Of a DNA stretch of 64,000 nucleotides, positions 37,633 to 47,468 are shown piece after piece (the stretch's first letter is position 1; the number at the start of each line of letters is the position of its first letter). The stretch is from Campylobacter sp. (GTDB lineage: Bacteria > Campylobacterota > Campylobacteria > Campylobacterales > Campylobacteraceae). The stretch is from assembly GCF_020024835.1 (NCBI RefSeq), contig NZ_JAHHTD010000001.1, positions 15,165 to 79,164 of the forward strand, read 5' to 3'. The notes beneath the pieces are model-generated. The model had not been told where the DNA came from. It saw only the letters and a list, made by a program, of their open reading frames with translations, and did not search any database. A program made the position numbers and the translations under genes.

Positions 37633-38280
37633 ATGAAACAATATGAAATGTATAAGTGCCAAAAATGTGGCAATGAAGTTGAGGTTCAAAATGTCGGTGG
37701 TGGTAAGTTAAGTTGCTGTAATCAAGATATGGAATGTATAACAAAGGATTTAACCGCAGTAAATTTAATGAAAGCTTTTGCTGGTGAATCAATGGCTAGA
37801 AATAAATATGATTTATTTGCTGATATAGCGCAAGAAGAGGGGTGGCACGCTATTGCAAAACATTTTAGAGAAGCTGCTGAAAATGAAAAATGGCACGCAA
37901 GAGCTGAATTTAAAGCTTATCACGAATTAGTAGATGGTAAAGCTTTAGAAGAAACTGCGAAAAATTTACTTTGTGCTGCTGATGGTGAAAATTATGAACA
38001 TACTATTATGTATCCAAATTTTGCACAAATTGCTGAAGATGAAGGAAAGAAAAATATAGCAAGATTATTTACTGCTATTGGTAAAGTTGAAATTGAACAC
38101 GAAAGAGAATATTTAGCACTTAAAAAAATGTTAGAAGAAGAGGACTTTTTTAATTCTGAAACTGAAGATTTATGGGTTTGTGAAGTTTGTGGTCATATTC
38201 ACAGAGGCAAGAAAGCACCTGCAGCCTGTCCTTTGTGTAAAGCTCCAAAAGAATACTTCAAACGTGAATTTTTAGGATAA
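37633..38280 (+). CDS. rrc: Desulforubrerythrin
   Basis: Three-part iron protein of 215 residues, like C. jejuni Cj0012c (Rrc/DRbr). An N-terminal desulforedoxin-type site (CQKC and the adjacent CC pair, 9-29) is followed by a diiron rubrerythrin domain (about 38-170, with repeated E/ExxH: GESMARNKYDLFADIAQEEGWHAIAKHF) and a C-terminal rubredoxin domain (CEVCGHIH, CPLCKAPKEYF). It reduces peroxide in the cytoplasm and is usually controlled by PerR. A -10-like GATACAAT lies near 37571. Confidence 0.94.
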   Translation: MKQYEMYKCQKCGNEVEVQNVGGGKLSCCNQDMECITKDLTAVNLMKAFAGESMARNKYDLFADIAQEEGWHAIAKHFREAAENEKWHARAEFKAYHELVDGKALEETAKNLLCAADGENYEHTIMYPNFAQIAEDEGKKNIARLFTAIGKVEIEHEREYLALKKMLEEEDFFNSETEDLWVCEVCGHIHRGKKAPAACPLCKAPKEYFKREFLG

Positions 38281-38286
38281 TTTAAT

Positions 38287-38320
38287 TCCTTGGTAGAATT
38301 TACCAAGGATTGTTATATTT
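38287..38320 (+). terminator. Terminator after rrc
   Basis: TCCTTGGTA (38287-38295), loop, TACCAAGGA (38301-38309), then TTGTTATATTT. Confidence 0.8.
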
Positions 38321-38354
38321 AAATTTGATAAAAATACTAAGATGTTGAGGTAAA

Positions 38355-38906
38355 ATGGCATTAGTTGGAGTTGATGAGGCAGGACGTGGAGCTTTAGCTG
38401 GAGATATGCATATTGGAGCTTGTAAGCTTTTAAAAAACATAGATGGCTTAGCAGATTCTAAAAAATTAAACAATCAACAAAGACAAAGACTATACGAAAA
38501 GATTTTAAAAAATTCGAATTTTTTAATACTTGCGTTTTCTCCTTTTCAAATTGACACTTTAGGACTTAGTAAGTGTTTAAAACTCGCATTAGAAATTATA
38601 CAAAATCACTTTAATAAAGATGAAATTTTATATGATGGAAATTTAAATTATGGAGTATCTGGTATAAAAACTATGATAAAAGCAGACGCTAAAATTCAAG
38701 AAGTTTCAGCTGCTAGTATTTTAGCTAAGGTAAGCCGTGATATAAAAATGTGTTATTTGCCTACTATTTATGAAAAATATGAATTTCATAAACATAAAGG
38801 CTATGGCACTAAAATTCATATAGAAAAAATTAAAATATATGGTTATTCCCCTTTGCATAGAAAAAGCTTTGCACTAAAATGCTTTGAAAAAAATTTATTT
38901 GATTAA
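38355..38906 (+). CDS. rnhB: Ribonuclease HII
   Basis: Removes RNA from RNA-DNA hybrids, 183 residues. The acidic active site starts with GVDEAGRGALAGD and includes AKVSRDIKM; HKHKGYGTKIH follows. It neighbours rrc as in C. jejuni Cj0010c-0012c. A 259-base gap rich in A and T follows, with no gene seen. Confidence 0.95.
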   Translation: MALVGVDEAGRGALAGDMHIGACKLLKNIDGLADSKKLNNQQRQRLYEKILKNSNFLILAFSPFQIDTLGLSKCLKLALEIIQNHFNKDEILYDGNLNYGVSGIKTMIKADAKIQEVSAASILAKVSRDIKMCYLPTIYEKYEFHKHKGYGTKIHIEKIKIYGYSPLHRKSFALKCFEKNLFD

Positions 38907-39165
38907 GATATTGTCAATAATTGCTATGCTTAAATAAATTTAAAAAAAAGTAATAAAAATTTTTTTTTATTATTTTTTTTAATAAATTATTATTATATAT
39001 TTAAGAAAAATTAATCTTTTTCTATATATAGTAGCGAAAAATATTTGAATGAATTTGTATTTTTAGTAAAATAAAATTTATCAATTTTAAATTACATATT
39101 TAAATAATACAAAAAGTTTTTTTATCTAAAAAGCTTTTTTTATTATTTTTTATTAAGGAGAAAAT
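38907..39165. other. AT-rich gap before sdaC
   Basis: Nothing codes here. The first half holds long T and A runs; promoter elements for sdaC are expected but none stands out. A small hairpin (AAAAAGCTTTTTT, about 39129-39141) and AAGGAG at 39155-39160 precede the sdaC start. Confidence 0.5.
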
Positions 39166-40488
39166 GTGGATAAGCTTAAATGGAATTCTTTTGATACTCG
39201 TTGGATGCTTTCTCTTTTTGGAACCGCAGTTGGTGCAGGAATTTTATTTTTACCTATTAAAGCAGGTGTTGGTGGATTTTGGCCAGTTATTGTAATGGCT
39301 TTGATTATTTTTCCTATGGTGTATTTAAGTCATAGGGCTTTGAGTCGTTTTGTTTGTCAAGCTAATGGACAAGATAAAGACATTACCCACGCAGCTGAAG
39401 AGTATTTTGGTAGAAAAATTAGTATTTTTATTTCTATACTTTATTTTTTTGCTATTTTTCCAATTTGTTTAGCATATTGTGTAGGTATAACAAATACTTT
39501 TGAAAGTTTTGTTTATAATCAATTTTTACCATTATTAGACGCTGAAGGTTCATTAGCAAATACTATTTATTTAATGTATGAAACACATATAGCAGAATCT
39601 GGCAAAGAGGTAGCAAATCTTTTACCATTTTATAGAGCAGCTTTTGCTTTTGTTTTAGTGAGTATTTTTATGCTTATTATGCTTTTTAATGAAGATTTAA
39701 TTACTAAAGTTTGCGAATGGCTTGTTTATCCTTTGTGTGCTATTTTATTTTTATTTTCTTTATATCTTATCCCACAATGGTCTTTTGAAAGTTTTAGTGC
39801 TATACCACAAACTAAAGATTTTATTACTATAGTGTGGCTTACTTTACCTGTTTTAGTATTTTCTTTTAATCACTCTCCAGCCATTTCTACTTTTTCTTTA
39901 AGTATTAAAAGGCATTATGCTGAAAATTCAGTATTAAAAGCAAATCAAATTTTATTTAGAACTTCTACAATGTTACTTGCTTTTGTAATGTTTTTTGTAA
40001 TTTCTTGCGTGCTTTCTTTAACACCAGCAGAATTAGCCGATGCAAGATCTCAAAATATACCTGTGCTTTCTTATTTTGCTAATAAACTTGATAATCCTTT
40101 TATTTCTTATGGTGGGCCATTGATTGCATTTTTGGCAATTTCAAGCTCATTTTTTGGACATTATTTTGGTGCTAGAGAAGGTGCTTATGGTATAGTTAGA
40201 AAATGTTGCAAATTAACAGGAAATGAAAATCCTAATTTAAAATTAATTGCGATTTGTTCAACTTTGACTATGTATATTGTAATGTTAATAGTTGCTTATG
40301 TAAATCCAAGCATACTAGGTTTTATAGAAAATCTTGGAGGTCCAATTATAGCTGCAATACTATTTATAATGCCAATGATTGCAATTTACACTATTTCTAA
40401 AATGAAAAAATTCCAAAATAAAGCTTTAGACGCTTTTGTATTTATAACAGGAATTTTAACTATCATTACCGTAATTTTTACTTTTTGA
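39166..40488 (+). CDS. sdaC: Serine transporter
   Basis: Inner-membrane serine:proton symporter of the HAAAP family, 440 residues with about eleven helices. It begins with GTG (39166, MDKLKWNSFDTRWMLSLFGTAVGAGILFLP), which has AAGGAG five bases upstream; ATG 39164 is in another frame. Serine is a main carbon source for Campylobacter, and the dehydratase follows after 11 bases. Confidence 0.95.
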   Translation: MDKLKWNSFDTRWMLSLFGTAVGAGILFLPIKAGVGGFWPVIVMALIIFPMVYLSHRALSRFVCQANGQDKDITHAAEEYFGRKISIFISILYFFAIFPICLAYCVGITNTFESFVYNQFLPLLDAEGSLANTIYLMYETHIAESGKEVANLLPFYRAAFAFVLVSIFMLIMLFNEDLITKVCEWLVYPLCAILFLFSLYLIPQWSFESFSAIPQTKDFITIVWLTLPVLVFSFNHSPAISTFSLSIKRHYAENSVLKANQILFRTSTMLLAFVMFFVISCVLSLTPAELADARSQNIPVLSYFANKLDNPFISYGGPLIAFLAISSSFFGHYFGAREGAYGIVRKCCKLTGNENPNLKLIAICSTLTMYIVMLIVAYVNPSILGFIENLGGPIIAAILFIMPMIAIYTISKMKKFQNKALDAFVFITGILTIITVIFTF

Positions 40489-40499
40489 GGTTTAGCTAA

Positions 40500-41867
40500 A
40501 TGAGTAGTAATTTAAGTATATTTAAAGTAGGTGTCGGTCCTTCTTCTTCTCATACTTTAGGACCAATGTTGGCTGGAAATATGTTTTGTGAAAAAATTAA
40601 AGATAAAATCACACAAATTACAAAAATTCAAATTAAACTTTATGGCTCTTTATCATTAACTGGTAAAGGGCATTTAAGTGATAAAGCTGTTATATGGGGA
40701 TTGAGTGGTTTAAAAGCTAAAGAACTAAATGCCGCTTTACAAGATCGCATATTTAATAAAATTTTACAAAATAAAATTTTAACTTTAAATGCTCAAAAAG
40801 ATCTTGATTTTGACTATGATAAAGATTTAATTTTTGAAAAATCATTTTTATCTTTGCACGAAAATGGTTTGAAAATTGGTGCTTATGATGAAAACAATGA
40901 GCTTATCATTGAAGAAACTTATTACTCAATAGGTGGCGGTTTTGTTATGAGTGAAAATGAGCTTTTAAAATATAAAAACGGAATGTGCAAGCAAAAACAT
41001 ACTAAATTAGAATTAGACATTAATAACGCTAATGATGCTTTAAAAATTTGCGAAGAAAGATCGTGGGATTTAGCAAAGCTTTCTTATGAATATGAGTTAC
41101 AATTTCACACTAAAGAAGAAATTAGAGCATATTGTTTAGAAATTTGGGAAGTTATGCAAGAGGTTTATTATAATGGTATCCATCCAAATTCAGATTATCT
41201 TCCTGGAAATTTACGTTTAAAGCGTCGTGCTAAAGGACTTAATGAGCGTTTAGCTATGACTAGCGATCCTTTAGGGATTATTGATTTTATTTCTTTGTAT
41301 GCTATAGCAATTGCAGAGGAAAATGCAAGCGGTGCTAGAGTGGTAACTGCACCTACAAATGGTGCGTGTGCGGTAGTTCCTGCTGTAATGTTGTATCTAA
41401 AAAATCACACCGTAGGTTTTAATGACGAAAAAGCTATAAATTTTTTATTAACTGCTATGTTAATAGGGTCTTTTTATAAAAAAAATGCGAGTATAAGTGG
41501 AGCTGAAGCTGGATGTCAAGCAGAGATTGGAAGTGCTAGTTCTATGGCAGCAGGAGCTATGGCTACGACTATGGGTTATAATGCGAATGTATCTTGCAAT
41601 GCCGCAGAAATAGCTATGGAGCACCATTTAGGTTTAACGTGCGATCCAGTCGGTGGTTTAGTGCAAATTCCTTGTATAGAAAGAAATGCTTTTGGAGCTA
41701 TTAAAGCTATATCAGCTGCTAGAATGGCAATGAGTAGAAAATCTACACCTAAAGTAAGTCTTGATGAGGTCATTAAAACTATGTATGAAACTGGTAAAGA
41801 TATGAATTCAAAATACAAAGAAACTTCTCTTGGTGGTTTAGCTACTAATCTTAGCAGTGTTTGTTAA
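40500..41867 (+). CDS. sdaA: L-serine dehydratase
   Basis: Iron-sulfur enzyme turning L-serine into pyruvate and ammonia, 455 residues, single-chain form. The beta-like N-terminus has FKVGVGPSSSHTLGPM. The alpha part carries the cluster cysteines within GCQAEIGSASSMAAGA, TCDPVGGLVQIPCIERNA and near the C-terminus. In C. jejuni this pair supports growth on serine. Confidence 0.96.
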   Translation: MSSNLSIFKVGVGPSSSHTLGPMLAGNMFCEKIKDKITQITKIQIKLYGSLSLTGKGHLSDKAVIWGLSGLKAKELNAALQDRIFNKILQNKILTLNAQKDLDFDYDKDLIFEKSFLSLHENGLKIGAYDENNELIIEETYYSIGGGFVMSENELLKYKNGMCKQKHTKLELDINNANDALKICEERSWDLAKLSYEYELQFHTKEEIRAYCLEIWEVMQEVYYNGIHPNSDYLPGNLRLKRRAKGLNERLAMTSDPLGIIDFISLYAIAIAEENASGARVVTAPTNGACAVVPAVMLYLKNHTVGFNDEKAINFLLTAMLIGSFYKKNASISGAEAGCQAEIGSASSMAAGAMATTMGYNANVSCNAAEIAMEHHLGLTCDPVGGLVQIPCIERNAFGAIKAISAARMAMSRKSTPKVSLDEVIKTMYETGKDMNSKYKETSLGGLATNLSSVC

Positions 41868-41946
41868 ACTTAAATTTTCTAAGATTTTTCTTAATTTTTT
41901 TAAAAGTCTATTAATGTTAAATTTTAGAAAAAACTAGGAATGATTT

Positions 41947-42702
41947 ATGATAGAGATTAAAAAACCTGTTGAAATAGAAAAACTTCGCGTAGCAAATGAG
42001 CTTGTTGCTAGGACTTTGGATTATTTAGAGAGTATTATAGAGCCTGGAATGAGTTTAAAATATATTGATCAAAAAGCAGATGAATTTATATTAAAGTATG
42101 GAGCTAGACCTTCATTTAAAGGCTTATATGGTTTTCCAGGAACAATTTGCATTTCCTTAAATCAAGCTTGTATCCATGGTATAGGAGATGATAGAATTTT
42201 AAAAGAAGGCGATATCTTAGGTCTTGATGTAGGAACTTGCGTAGATGGTTTTTATGGAGATGCTGCAAGAACTATCCCTATAGGTAAAATTTCAGCTACA
42301 GATGAAGCTTTAATAGCTTGTGCAAAAGATGCTTTATATTATGCAATCGATATTATCACAGAGGGTATGCGTTTTAAAGAACTCTCTTACGCACTTGGTG
42401 AGTTTATCACTAAAAGAGGCTTTGTCCCATTAAAAGGATATTGCGGCCATGGTATAGGTAGAAAACCTCACGCAGAGCCTGAAATTCCAAACTATCTTGA
42501 AAATGGAGCTAGTGTAAAAAGTGGCCCTAAAATAAAAAATGGAATGGTATTTTGTATTGAACCTATGATATGCCAAAAAGACGGCACCCCAATTCATCTA
42601 AAAGGAGATTGGGAAGCAGGAAGCAAAGATGGTTTAAATACCGCACATTATGAACATTGTGTTGCAGTCATTAATGGTAAAGCAGATATCTTATCAAAGT
42701 AA
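41947..42702 (+). CDS. map: Methionine aminopeptidase
   Basis: Removes the first methionine from new proteins, 251 residues, type Ia. Metal ligands: Asp in LGLDVGTCVDGFYGDAAR (two), His in GHGIGRKPHAEPEIPNY, Glu in FCIEPMI, and the final Glu replaced in position by HYEHCVAV. It lies upstream of infA, as in alpha/spc arrangements elsewhere. Confidence 0.95.
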   Translation: MIEIKKPVEIEKLRVANELVARTLDYLESIIEPGMSLKYIDQKADEFILKYGARPSFKGLYGFPGTICISLNQACIHGIGDDRILKEGDILGLDVGTCVDGFYGDAARTIPIGKISATDEALIACAKDALYYAIDIITEGMRFKELSYALGEFITKRGFVPLKGYCGHGIGRKPHAEPEIPNYLENGASVKSGPKIKNGMVFCIEPMICQKDGTPIHLKGDWEAGSKDGLNTAHYEHCVAVINGKADILSK

Positions 42703-42770
42703 AAATATTTTATAAATTCTTTATCCACTACGTTTATTAAGTATTAAAAATATAAAAAGAATAAATATGC

Positions 42771-42776
42771 TAAAAT
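42771..42776 (+). promoter_or_regulatory. Candidate -10 for infA and the alpha operon
   Basis: TAAAAT preceded by TATGC, 35 bases before the infA start, in the only gap between map and infA. Confidence 0.4.
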
Positions 42777-42810
42777 TCGGGCTTTTATTTTTTGAAAGGA
42801 GGGTAAAACA

Positions 42811-43029
42811 TTGGCAAAAGATGATGTTATTGAGATAGATGGTAATGTGATTGAAGCTTTACCAAATGCGACTTTTAAAGTCGAATTAGACAATAAACAC
42901 GTAATACTTTGTCATATCGCTGGTAAAATGCGTATGCATTATATAAGGATAATGCCTGGCGATAGAGTTAAAGTGGAGCTTACACCTTATAGCCTTGATA
43001 AAGGTCGTATAACTTTTAGATATAAATAG
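42811..43029 (+). CDS. infA: Translation initiation factor IF-1
   Basis: 72-residue OB-fold factor that binds the A site during initiation: [27 protein letters not shown] and [23 protein letters not shown]. The start is TTG (42811), a rare codon. A strong AAAGGAGGG about eight bases upstream, and the absence of any ATG giving the normal length, decide this. A weak start codon on an initiation factor could give feedback control. Confidence 0.96.
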   Translation: MAKDDVIEIDGNVIEALPNATFKVELDNKHVILCHIAGKMRMHYIRIMPGDRVKVELTPYSLDKGRITFRYK

Positions 43030-43203
43030 TCTAAGTTATTTAAAAGGAAAATTAAGTTACCATTAGCACTTTTGCAGAAATTGCAATCAAACTGTATAGA
43101 GAAGTATTTTCAAAATCACCACTTATTTTGAAAATAGTTGGTTAGCTTAAAACCTAGGTGCAGTTGTAAAAAGCAAGTGGAATTTATAATACAGGAGTAA
43201 GGC
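43030..43203 (+). promoter_or_regulatory. Structured infA-rpmJ spacer
   Basis: The 174-base gap inside a tight ribosomal operon contains a perfect 12-base stem, TATTTTCAAAAT (43105-43116) / ATTTTGAAAATA (43125-43136), with an 8-base loop and no T run after it. It may be a regulatory leader, a processing site or an internal start region. Confidence 0.55.
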
Positions 43204-43317
43204 ATGAAAGTTAGACCATCTGTTAAAAAGATGTGCGACAAATGCAAAGTAGTTCGTCGTAAAGGCGTAGTTCGCATTATTTGCGAAAATCCAAAACACA
43301 AACAAAGACAAGGATAA
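43204..43317 (+). CDS. rpmJ: 50S ribosomal protein L36
   Basis: The smallest ribosomal protein, 37 residues: [20 protein letters not shown], then [17 protein letters not shown] plus the later Cys and His form the zinc ribbon. GGAG precedes the ATG at 43204. rpsM begins three bases later. Confidence 0.97.
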
Positions 43318-43320
43318 TTT

Positions 43321-43686
43321 ATGGCTCGTATTGCAGGTGTGGATTTACCAAAGAAAAAAAGAATTGAATATGGCTTGACTTACATATATGGTATAGGCTT
43401 ACATACTTCAAGAAAAATCTTAGACAAAACTGGAATTTCTTATGATAAGAGAGTTCATGAGTTGAGTGAAGATGAAGCTGCTGCTATTCGTAAAGAAATT
43501 CAAGAAAATTATATGGTTGAGGGTGATCTTAGAAAACAAGTTGCTATGGATATCAAAGCATTGATGGATTTAGGAAGCTTTAGGGGTTTAAGACACAGAA
43601 AAGGCTTACCAGTTCGTGGGCAAAAGACTAAAACAAATGCTAGGACAAGAAAAGGTAAGAGAAAAACCGTTGGTGCAAAATCATAA
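43321..43686 (+). CDS. rpsM: 30S ribosomal protein S13
   Basis: Head protein contacting P-site tRNA, 121 residues. [25 protein letters not shown] and [28 protein letters not shown] are canonical. It follows rpmJ in the alpha operon. Confidence 0.98.
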   Translation: MARIAGVDLPKKKRIEYGLTYIYGIGLHTSRKILDKTGISYDKRVHELSEDEAAAIRKEIQENYMVEGDLRKQVAMDIKALMDLGSFRGLRHRKGLPVRGQKTKTNARTRKGKRKTVGAKS

Positions 43687-43695
43687 GGATAAAAA

Positions 43696-44088
43696 ATGGC
43701 AAAAAGAAAAGTAGTTAAGAAAAAAGTAATTAAAAAAAATATTGCAAAAGGTATAGTATATATCAGTGCAACTTTTAACAATACTATGGTAACAATTACA
43801 GATGAAATGGGAAATGCCATAGCTTGGAGTAGTGCAGGTGGATTAGGATTTAAAGGTTCTAAAAAATCAACTCCTTATGCAGCACAGCAAGCGGTTGAGG
43901 ACGCTTTAAACAAAGCAAAAGAGCACGGAATCAAAGAAGTAGGTATTAAAGTTCAAGGACCAGGAAGTGGTCGCGAGACAGCGGTAAAAAGTGTAGGAGC
44001 TATGGAAGGTATTAAAGTAACTTTCTTAAAAGATATAACTCCATTGGCTCATAATGGTTGCAGACCACCAAAACGTCGTCGTGTCTAA
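43696..44088 (+). CDS. rpsK: 30S ribosomal protein S11
   Basis: Platform protein near the mRNA exit, 130 residues. A basic N-terminus precedes [22 protein letters not shown], and [18 protein letters not shown] closes it. Confidence 0.98.
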   Translation: MAKRKVVKKKVIKKNIAKGIVYISATFNNTMVTITDEMGNAIAWSSAGGLGFKGSKKSTPYAAQQAVEDALNKAKEHGIKEVGIKVQGPGSGRETAVKSVGAMEGIKVTFLKDITPLAHNGCRPPKRRRV

Positions 44089-44119
44089 GAATAAGTATAG
44101 AAGATTTTAGGAGAATATT

Positions 44120-44746
44120 ATGGCAAGATATAGAGGACCAGTAGAAAAATTAGAAAGACGACTTGGTGTAAGCTTAGCAATGAAAGGCGAAAGAAGACTA
44201 GCAGGTAAAAGTGCTTTAGACAAACGCCCTTATGCACCAGGTCAGCACGGACAAAGAAAAGCAAAAATTAGCGAATATGGACTCCAGTTAAGAGAAAAAC
44301 AAAAAGCTAAATTTATGTATGGAGTTAGTGAAAAACAATTTAGAAGATTATTTGCTGAAGCTGCAAGAAAAGACGGCAATACAGGTGCGCTTTTGATTCA
44401 GCTTTTAGAGCAAAGACTTGATAATGTTGTTTATAGAATGGGATTTGCTACAACTCGTCGTTTTGCAAGACAACTTGTAACCCACGGACATATTTTGGTA
44501 AATGGCAAGAGGGTTGATATACCAAGTTATAGAGTTGAAGCAGGTCAAAAAATTGAGGTGATAGAAAAAAGCAAAAATAATCCTCAAATTACAAGAGCTA
44601 TCGAGCTTACAGCTCAAACCGGTATAGTTGCTTGGGTTGATGTAGAAAAAGATAAGAGATTTGGAATTTTTACAAGAAAGCCTGAGAGAGAAGAAGTGAT
44701 CATTCCAGTTGAGGAAAGATTTATCGTTGAGTTGTACTCTAAATAA
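44120..44746 (+). CDS. rpsD: 30S ribosomal protein S4
   Basis: Primary 16S-binding assembly protein, 208 residues. [19 protein letters not shown] and the S4 domain [33 protein letters not shown] are intact. The N-terminal zinc cysteines found in some S4 proteins are absent. In E. coli S4 represses the alpha operon. Confidence 0.98.
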   Translation: MARYRGPVEKLERRLGVSLAMKGERRLAGKSALDKRPYAPGQHGQRKAKISEYGLQLREKQKAKFMYGVSEKQFRRLFAEAARKDGNTGALLIQLLEQRLDNVVYRMGFATTRRFARQLVTHGHILVNGKRVDIPSYRVEAGQKIEVIEKSKNNPQITRAIELTAQTGIVAWVDVEKDKRFGIFTRKPEREEVIIPVEERFIVELYSK

Positions 44747-44760
44747 TAAAGGTATTTGAT

Positions 44761-45774
44761 ATGAGACATATTACAACTTCTGCTTACACACCAACAGAGT
44801 TTAGTATTGAAAATATCAGTGATACGGTTGCAAAAGTAAGTGCGTGGCCTTTTGAAATAGGCTATGCTATCACTTTAGCACACCCTTTACGTCGCTTACT
44901 TTATTCTAGCACCATAGGCTATGCACCAACTGGTGTAAAGATTAAAGGCGTATCGCATGAATTTGATAGTATGCGTGGAATGCTAGAAGACGTAGCACTA
45001 TTTATTATCAATCTAAAAAAATTAAGATTTAAATTAAAAACAGACTCTAAAAAAGAGATCGTTACTTTTAATTTTAAGGGACCAAAAGAAATTTTTGGCA
45101 AAGATTTAAGTAATGACATCGTTGAAGTAGTAAATTTAGATAGCTATCTTGCGACTATTAATGAAGATGCTGATTTAGAATTTACTTTAATCATAGAAAA
45201 AGGCATAGGATATGTTCCTTCTGAAGAGGTTCAAAATTTCTTAGAGCCTGAATTTATAGCACTTGATGCATTTTTCACACCTGTAAGACACGCAGTTTAT
45301 GATGTGGAAAAAGTGCTTTTTGAAGACAATCCTGATTATGAGAAAGTTGTTTTTACAATCACAACCGATGGGCAAATTTCTCCAAGCGACGCTTTTAAAA
45401 ATGCTTTAGAGGCTATGTATAAGCAGTTATCAGTATTTGATAAAATAGCTAGTGCAAAAAGCATAGTATCAAGCCAGTCTTCATCAAGTGAAGTGGAGCA
45501 CGTAAAATTACTTCAAAATATTACTGATTTAAATTTAAGTGCTAGAAGTTACAATTGCTTAGAAAAAGCAAATATAGTTTATATAGGTGAGCTTGCTTTA
45601 ATGAGTGCTGGCGAGCTTGCAGATTTAAAAAATTTAGGAAAAAAATCTCTTGATGAGATTAAAAGTGTTATGGAATCTATAGGTTTTCCTATAGGAAGCA
45701 CAAATCTCAATAATAGTGCAAAAGAAACGCTAAAAACGAAAATTATAGAATTAAAAGCACAAAATGAAGGATAA
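44761..45774 (+). CDS. rpoA: RNA polymerase alpha subunit
   Basis: Assembles RNA polymerase and contacts activators and UP elements, 337 residues. The dimerisation domain includes [21 protein letters not shown]; the C-terminal domain includes [22 protein letters not shown] and [13 protein letters not shown]. The length is normal. Confidence 0.98.
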   Translation: MRHITTSAYTPTEFSIENISDTVAKVSAWPFEIGYAITLAHPLRRLLYSSTIGYAPTGVKIKGVSHEFDSMRGMLEDVALFIINLKKLRFKLKTDSKKEIVTFNFKGPKEIFGKDLSNDIVEVVNLDSYLATINEDADLEFTLIIEKGIGYVPSEEVQNFLEPEFIALDAFFTPVRHAVYDVEKVLFEDNPDYEKVVFTITTDGQISPSDAFKNALEAMYKQLSVFDKIASAKSIVSSQSSSSEVEHVKLLQNITDLNLSARSYNCLEKANIVYIGELALMSAGELADLKNLGKKSLDEIKSVMESIGFPIGSTNLNNSAKETLKTKIIELKAQNEG

Positions 45775-45777
45775 TCA

Positions 45778-46131
45778 ATGAGACATAGACACGGATATAG
45801 GAAATTAGGACGCACTTCAACTCATCGTGCTGCTTTATTAAAAAACCTTACCATTGCTATTATTAAAGCTGGTAAAATAGAAACGACATTGCCTAAAGCA
45901 AAAGAATTAAGAGGCTATGTCGAAAGATTAATCACTCGTGCAAGAAAAGGCGACTTTAATGCACACAGAGTTGTGTTTGCTAGTTTGCAAGACAAAGAAG
46001 CTACTAACAAACTTGTAACAGAAATAGCACCAAAATATACTGATAGAAATGGTGGCTACACAAGAATCATCAAAACTAGAACTCGTCGCGGTGATGCTGC
46101 TGAAATGGCATTTATCGAGTTTGTAGCTTAA
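45778..46131 (+). CDS. rplQ: 50S ribosomal protein L17
   Basis: Tunnel-exit protein, 117 residues, the usual last gene of the alpha operon. [24 protein letters not shown] and the C-terminal [25 protein letters not shown] identify it. Terminator at once after the stop. Confidence 0.98.
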   Translation: MRHRHGYRKLGRTSTHRAALLKNLTIAIIKAGKIETTLPKAKELRGYVERLITRARKGDFNAHRVVFASLQDKEATNKLVTEIAPKYTDRNGGYTRIIKTRTRRGDAAEMAFIEFVA

Positions 46132-46133
46132 TT

Positions 46134-46165
46134 TTTAGCCTTTTTTAAGGCTAAACTTCTTTTAT
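46134..46165 (+). terminator. Terminator after rplQ
   Basis: TTTAGCCTT (46134-46142), TTTT, AAGGCTAAA (46147-46155), then CTTCTTTTATTT. Confidence 0.8.
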
Positions 46166-46272
46166 TTACTGATTTACAAACAACTAAAATTCAAACTAAG
46201 CAAAGGTATCACATCTATAAAATTTGAAACTAAATAAGATTTTATCTTTGAAAGTATAAAAATTTAAGGTAT

Positions 46273-46303
46273 AAAAAAGTTAAGCGTGATTTCTCACGCT
46301 TAA
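46273..46303 (-). terminator. Outward-facing terminator at the left edge of the flgE cassette
   Basis: TTAAGCGTGA (46280-46289) / TCACGCTTAA (46294-46303). On the lower strand the hairpin is followed by a run of six T (46273-46278), so it would stop leftward transcription leaving the cassette. It forms the outer end of the left inverted repeat. Confidence 0.65.
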
Positions 46304-46365
46304 TTAAGCAATATTTTTGAAAAGATTCACTAACCATATCGCACTTTTTTGAAAAAACTTTATAT
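46280..46365 (+). repeat. Left arm of 84-86-base inverted repeat flanking flgE
   Basis: Its reverse complement matches 50215-50298 with two single-base gaps and about six mismatches, including two exact stretches of 24 and 31 bases. It contains a terminator hairpin at its outer end. The enclosed segment holds the sigma-54 promoter, the short-unit array and flgE. Confidence 0.95.
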
Positions 46366-46401
46366 TTTATATAATACATAATTTAATATTTTATTACATT
46401 T

Positions 46402-46419
46402 TTGGAACATTTATTGCTT
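46402..46419 (+). promoter_or_regulatory. Sigma-54 promoter for flgE
   Basis: TTGGAACATTTATTGCTT has GG at 46404-46405 and GC at 46416-46417, the exact 12-base phase of RpoN promoters. flgE is known to be sigma-54 dependent in Campylobacter. Transcription would begin near 46429, leaving a leader of about 1.1 kb. No other promoter-like element lies closer to the gene. Confidence 0.85.
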
Positions 46420-46440
46420 TAAGTTTGCTAGGCAATAAAG

Positions 46441-46470
46441 CAAGTTTATCAAAGTGTAAAGTAATTTTGC
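46441..46470 (+). repeat. Inner inverted repeat, left arm, at the start of the array
   Basis: CAAGTTTAT, five bases, TGTAAA, then TTTTGC. The reverse complement of 47469-47497 shows the same three blocks in the same order with similar spacing. The arms enclose the short-unit array. Confidence 0.65.
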
Positions 46471-46614
46471 TGAGTCAAAGCCAAGGCGAGGTTGAGTCGA
46501 GCTAAGGTCGAGTCGGATTGATTTAGGTTGAGTCGAGTTAGATTGATTTAAGCCGAAAGCAAAGCCGAAAGCTTGATTGATTTAAGTCGAAAGCCGAAAG
46601 TCGAGCTGAGTTGG

Positions 46615-46664
46615 GTTGATTTAGGTTGATTTAGGTTGATTTAGGTTGATTTAGGTTGATTTAA
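46615..46664 (+). repeat. Five tandem copies of a 10-base unit within the array
   Basis: GTTGATTTAG occurs four times and GTTGATTTAA once, end to end. A stretch this regular is prone to copy-number change. Confidence 0.95.
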
Positions 46665-46810
46665 GCCAAAAGCCAAAGCAAAGCTAAAGTCGAAAGTTGG
46701 GTTGAAAGCCGAAAGTCGAGTCGAGCTGAGTTGGGCTGGGTTAAGCTGAGTTAGATTGAGCCAAGGTTAAGTCGGATCGGATTGATTCGGGTTGGGTTAA
46801 GCTGAGTTGG

Positions 46811-46850
46811 GTTGATTTAGGTTGATTTAGGTTGATTTAGGTTGATTTAG
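46811..46850 (+). repeat. Four tandem copies of the same 10-base unit
   Basis: GTTGATTTAG x4, exact, preceded by GTTGG and followed by GTTGA GTCGG. It is separate from the 46615-46664 block by 146 bases of degenerate units. Confidence 0.95.
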
Positions 46851-47468
46851 GTTGAGTCGGATTGATTCGGGTTAAGTTAAGCTGATTTAGAGTCGAGCTG
46901 AGTTGGGCTGGGTTAAGCTGAGTCGGGTTGATTTAGGTCGGGTTGAAAGCCAAAGCAAAGCCGAAAGTCGGGTTGATTTAGGTCGGGTCGGGTTGAGTCG
47001 GGTCGAGTCAAAAGCCGGGTTGAGTTAGGTTGAGTCGAGTTAGGTTGAGCCAAGATTAAGTCAAAGCCAAAGCCAAAGCAAAGCCGAAAGTCGGGTCGAG
47101 CTAAGTTAAGCTGAATTAGCGTCGAGCTGAGTCGGGTTGATTTAGGTTGAAAGTCGAGTTGAGTTAAGCTGAGCCAAGATTAAGTCAAAGCCGAGCCGAA
47201 AGCAAAGCCGAAAGTCGGGTTGAGCCAAGGTTAAGTCGAGCCGAGGTCGGGTCGAAAGTCGGGTCGAAAGTCGGGTCGAAAGTCGGGTCGAGTTGAGGTT
47301 GATTTAAGTCGAAAGTCGGGTCGGGTTAAGTTAAGCTGAGTTAGGGTCGAGCCAAGGTCGGGTTGAAAGTCGAAAGCTTGATTGATTTAAGCCGAAGGTT
47401 GAAAGCCAAAGCTGAAAACCGAGTCGGGTTGATTTAAGCCAAAGCCAAAGCCAAAAGCCAAGCCAAAA

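Noticed and set aside
38930..39140. Long A/T runs before sdaC as a phase-variable tract
   Set aside because: The runs are interrupted and typical of AT-rich promoter regions; no G/C homopolymer tract is present.
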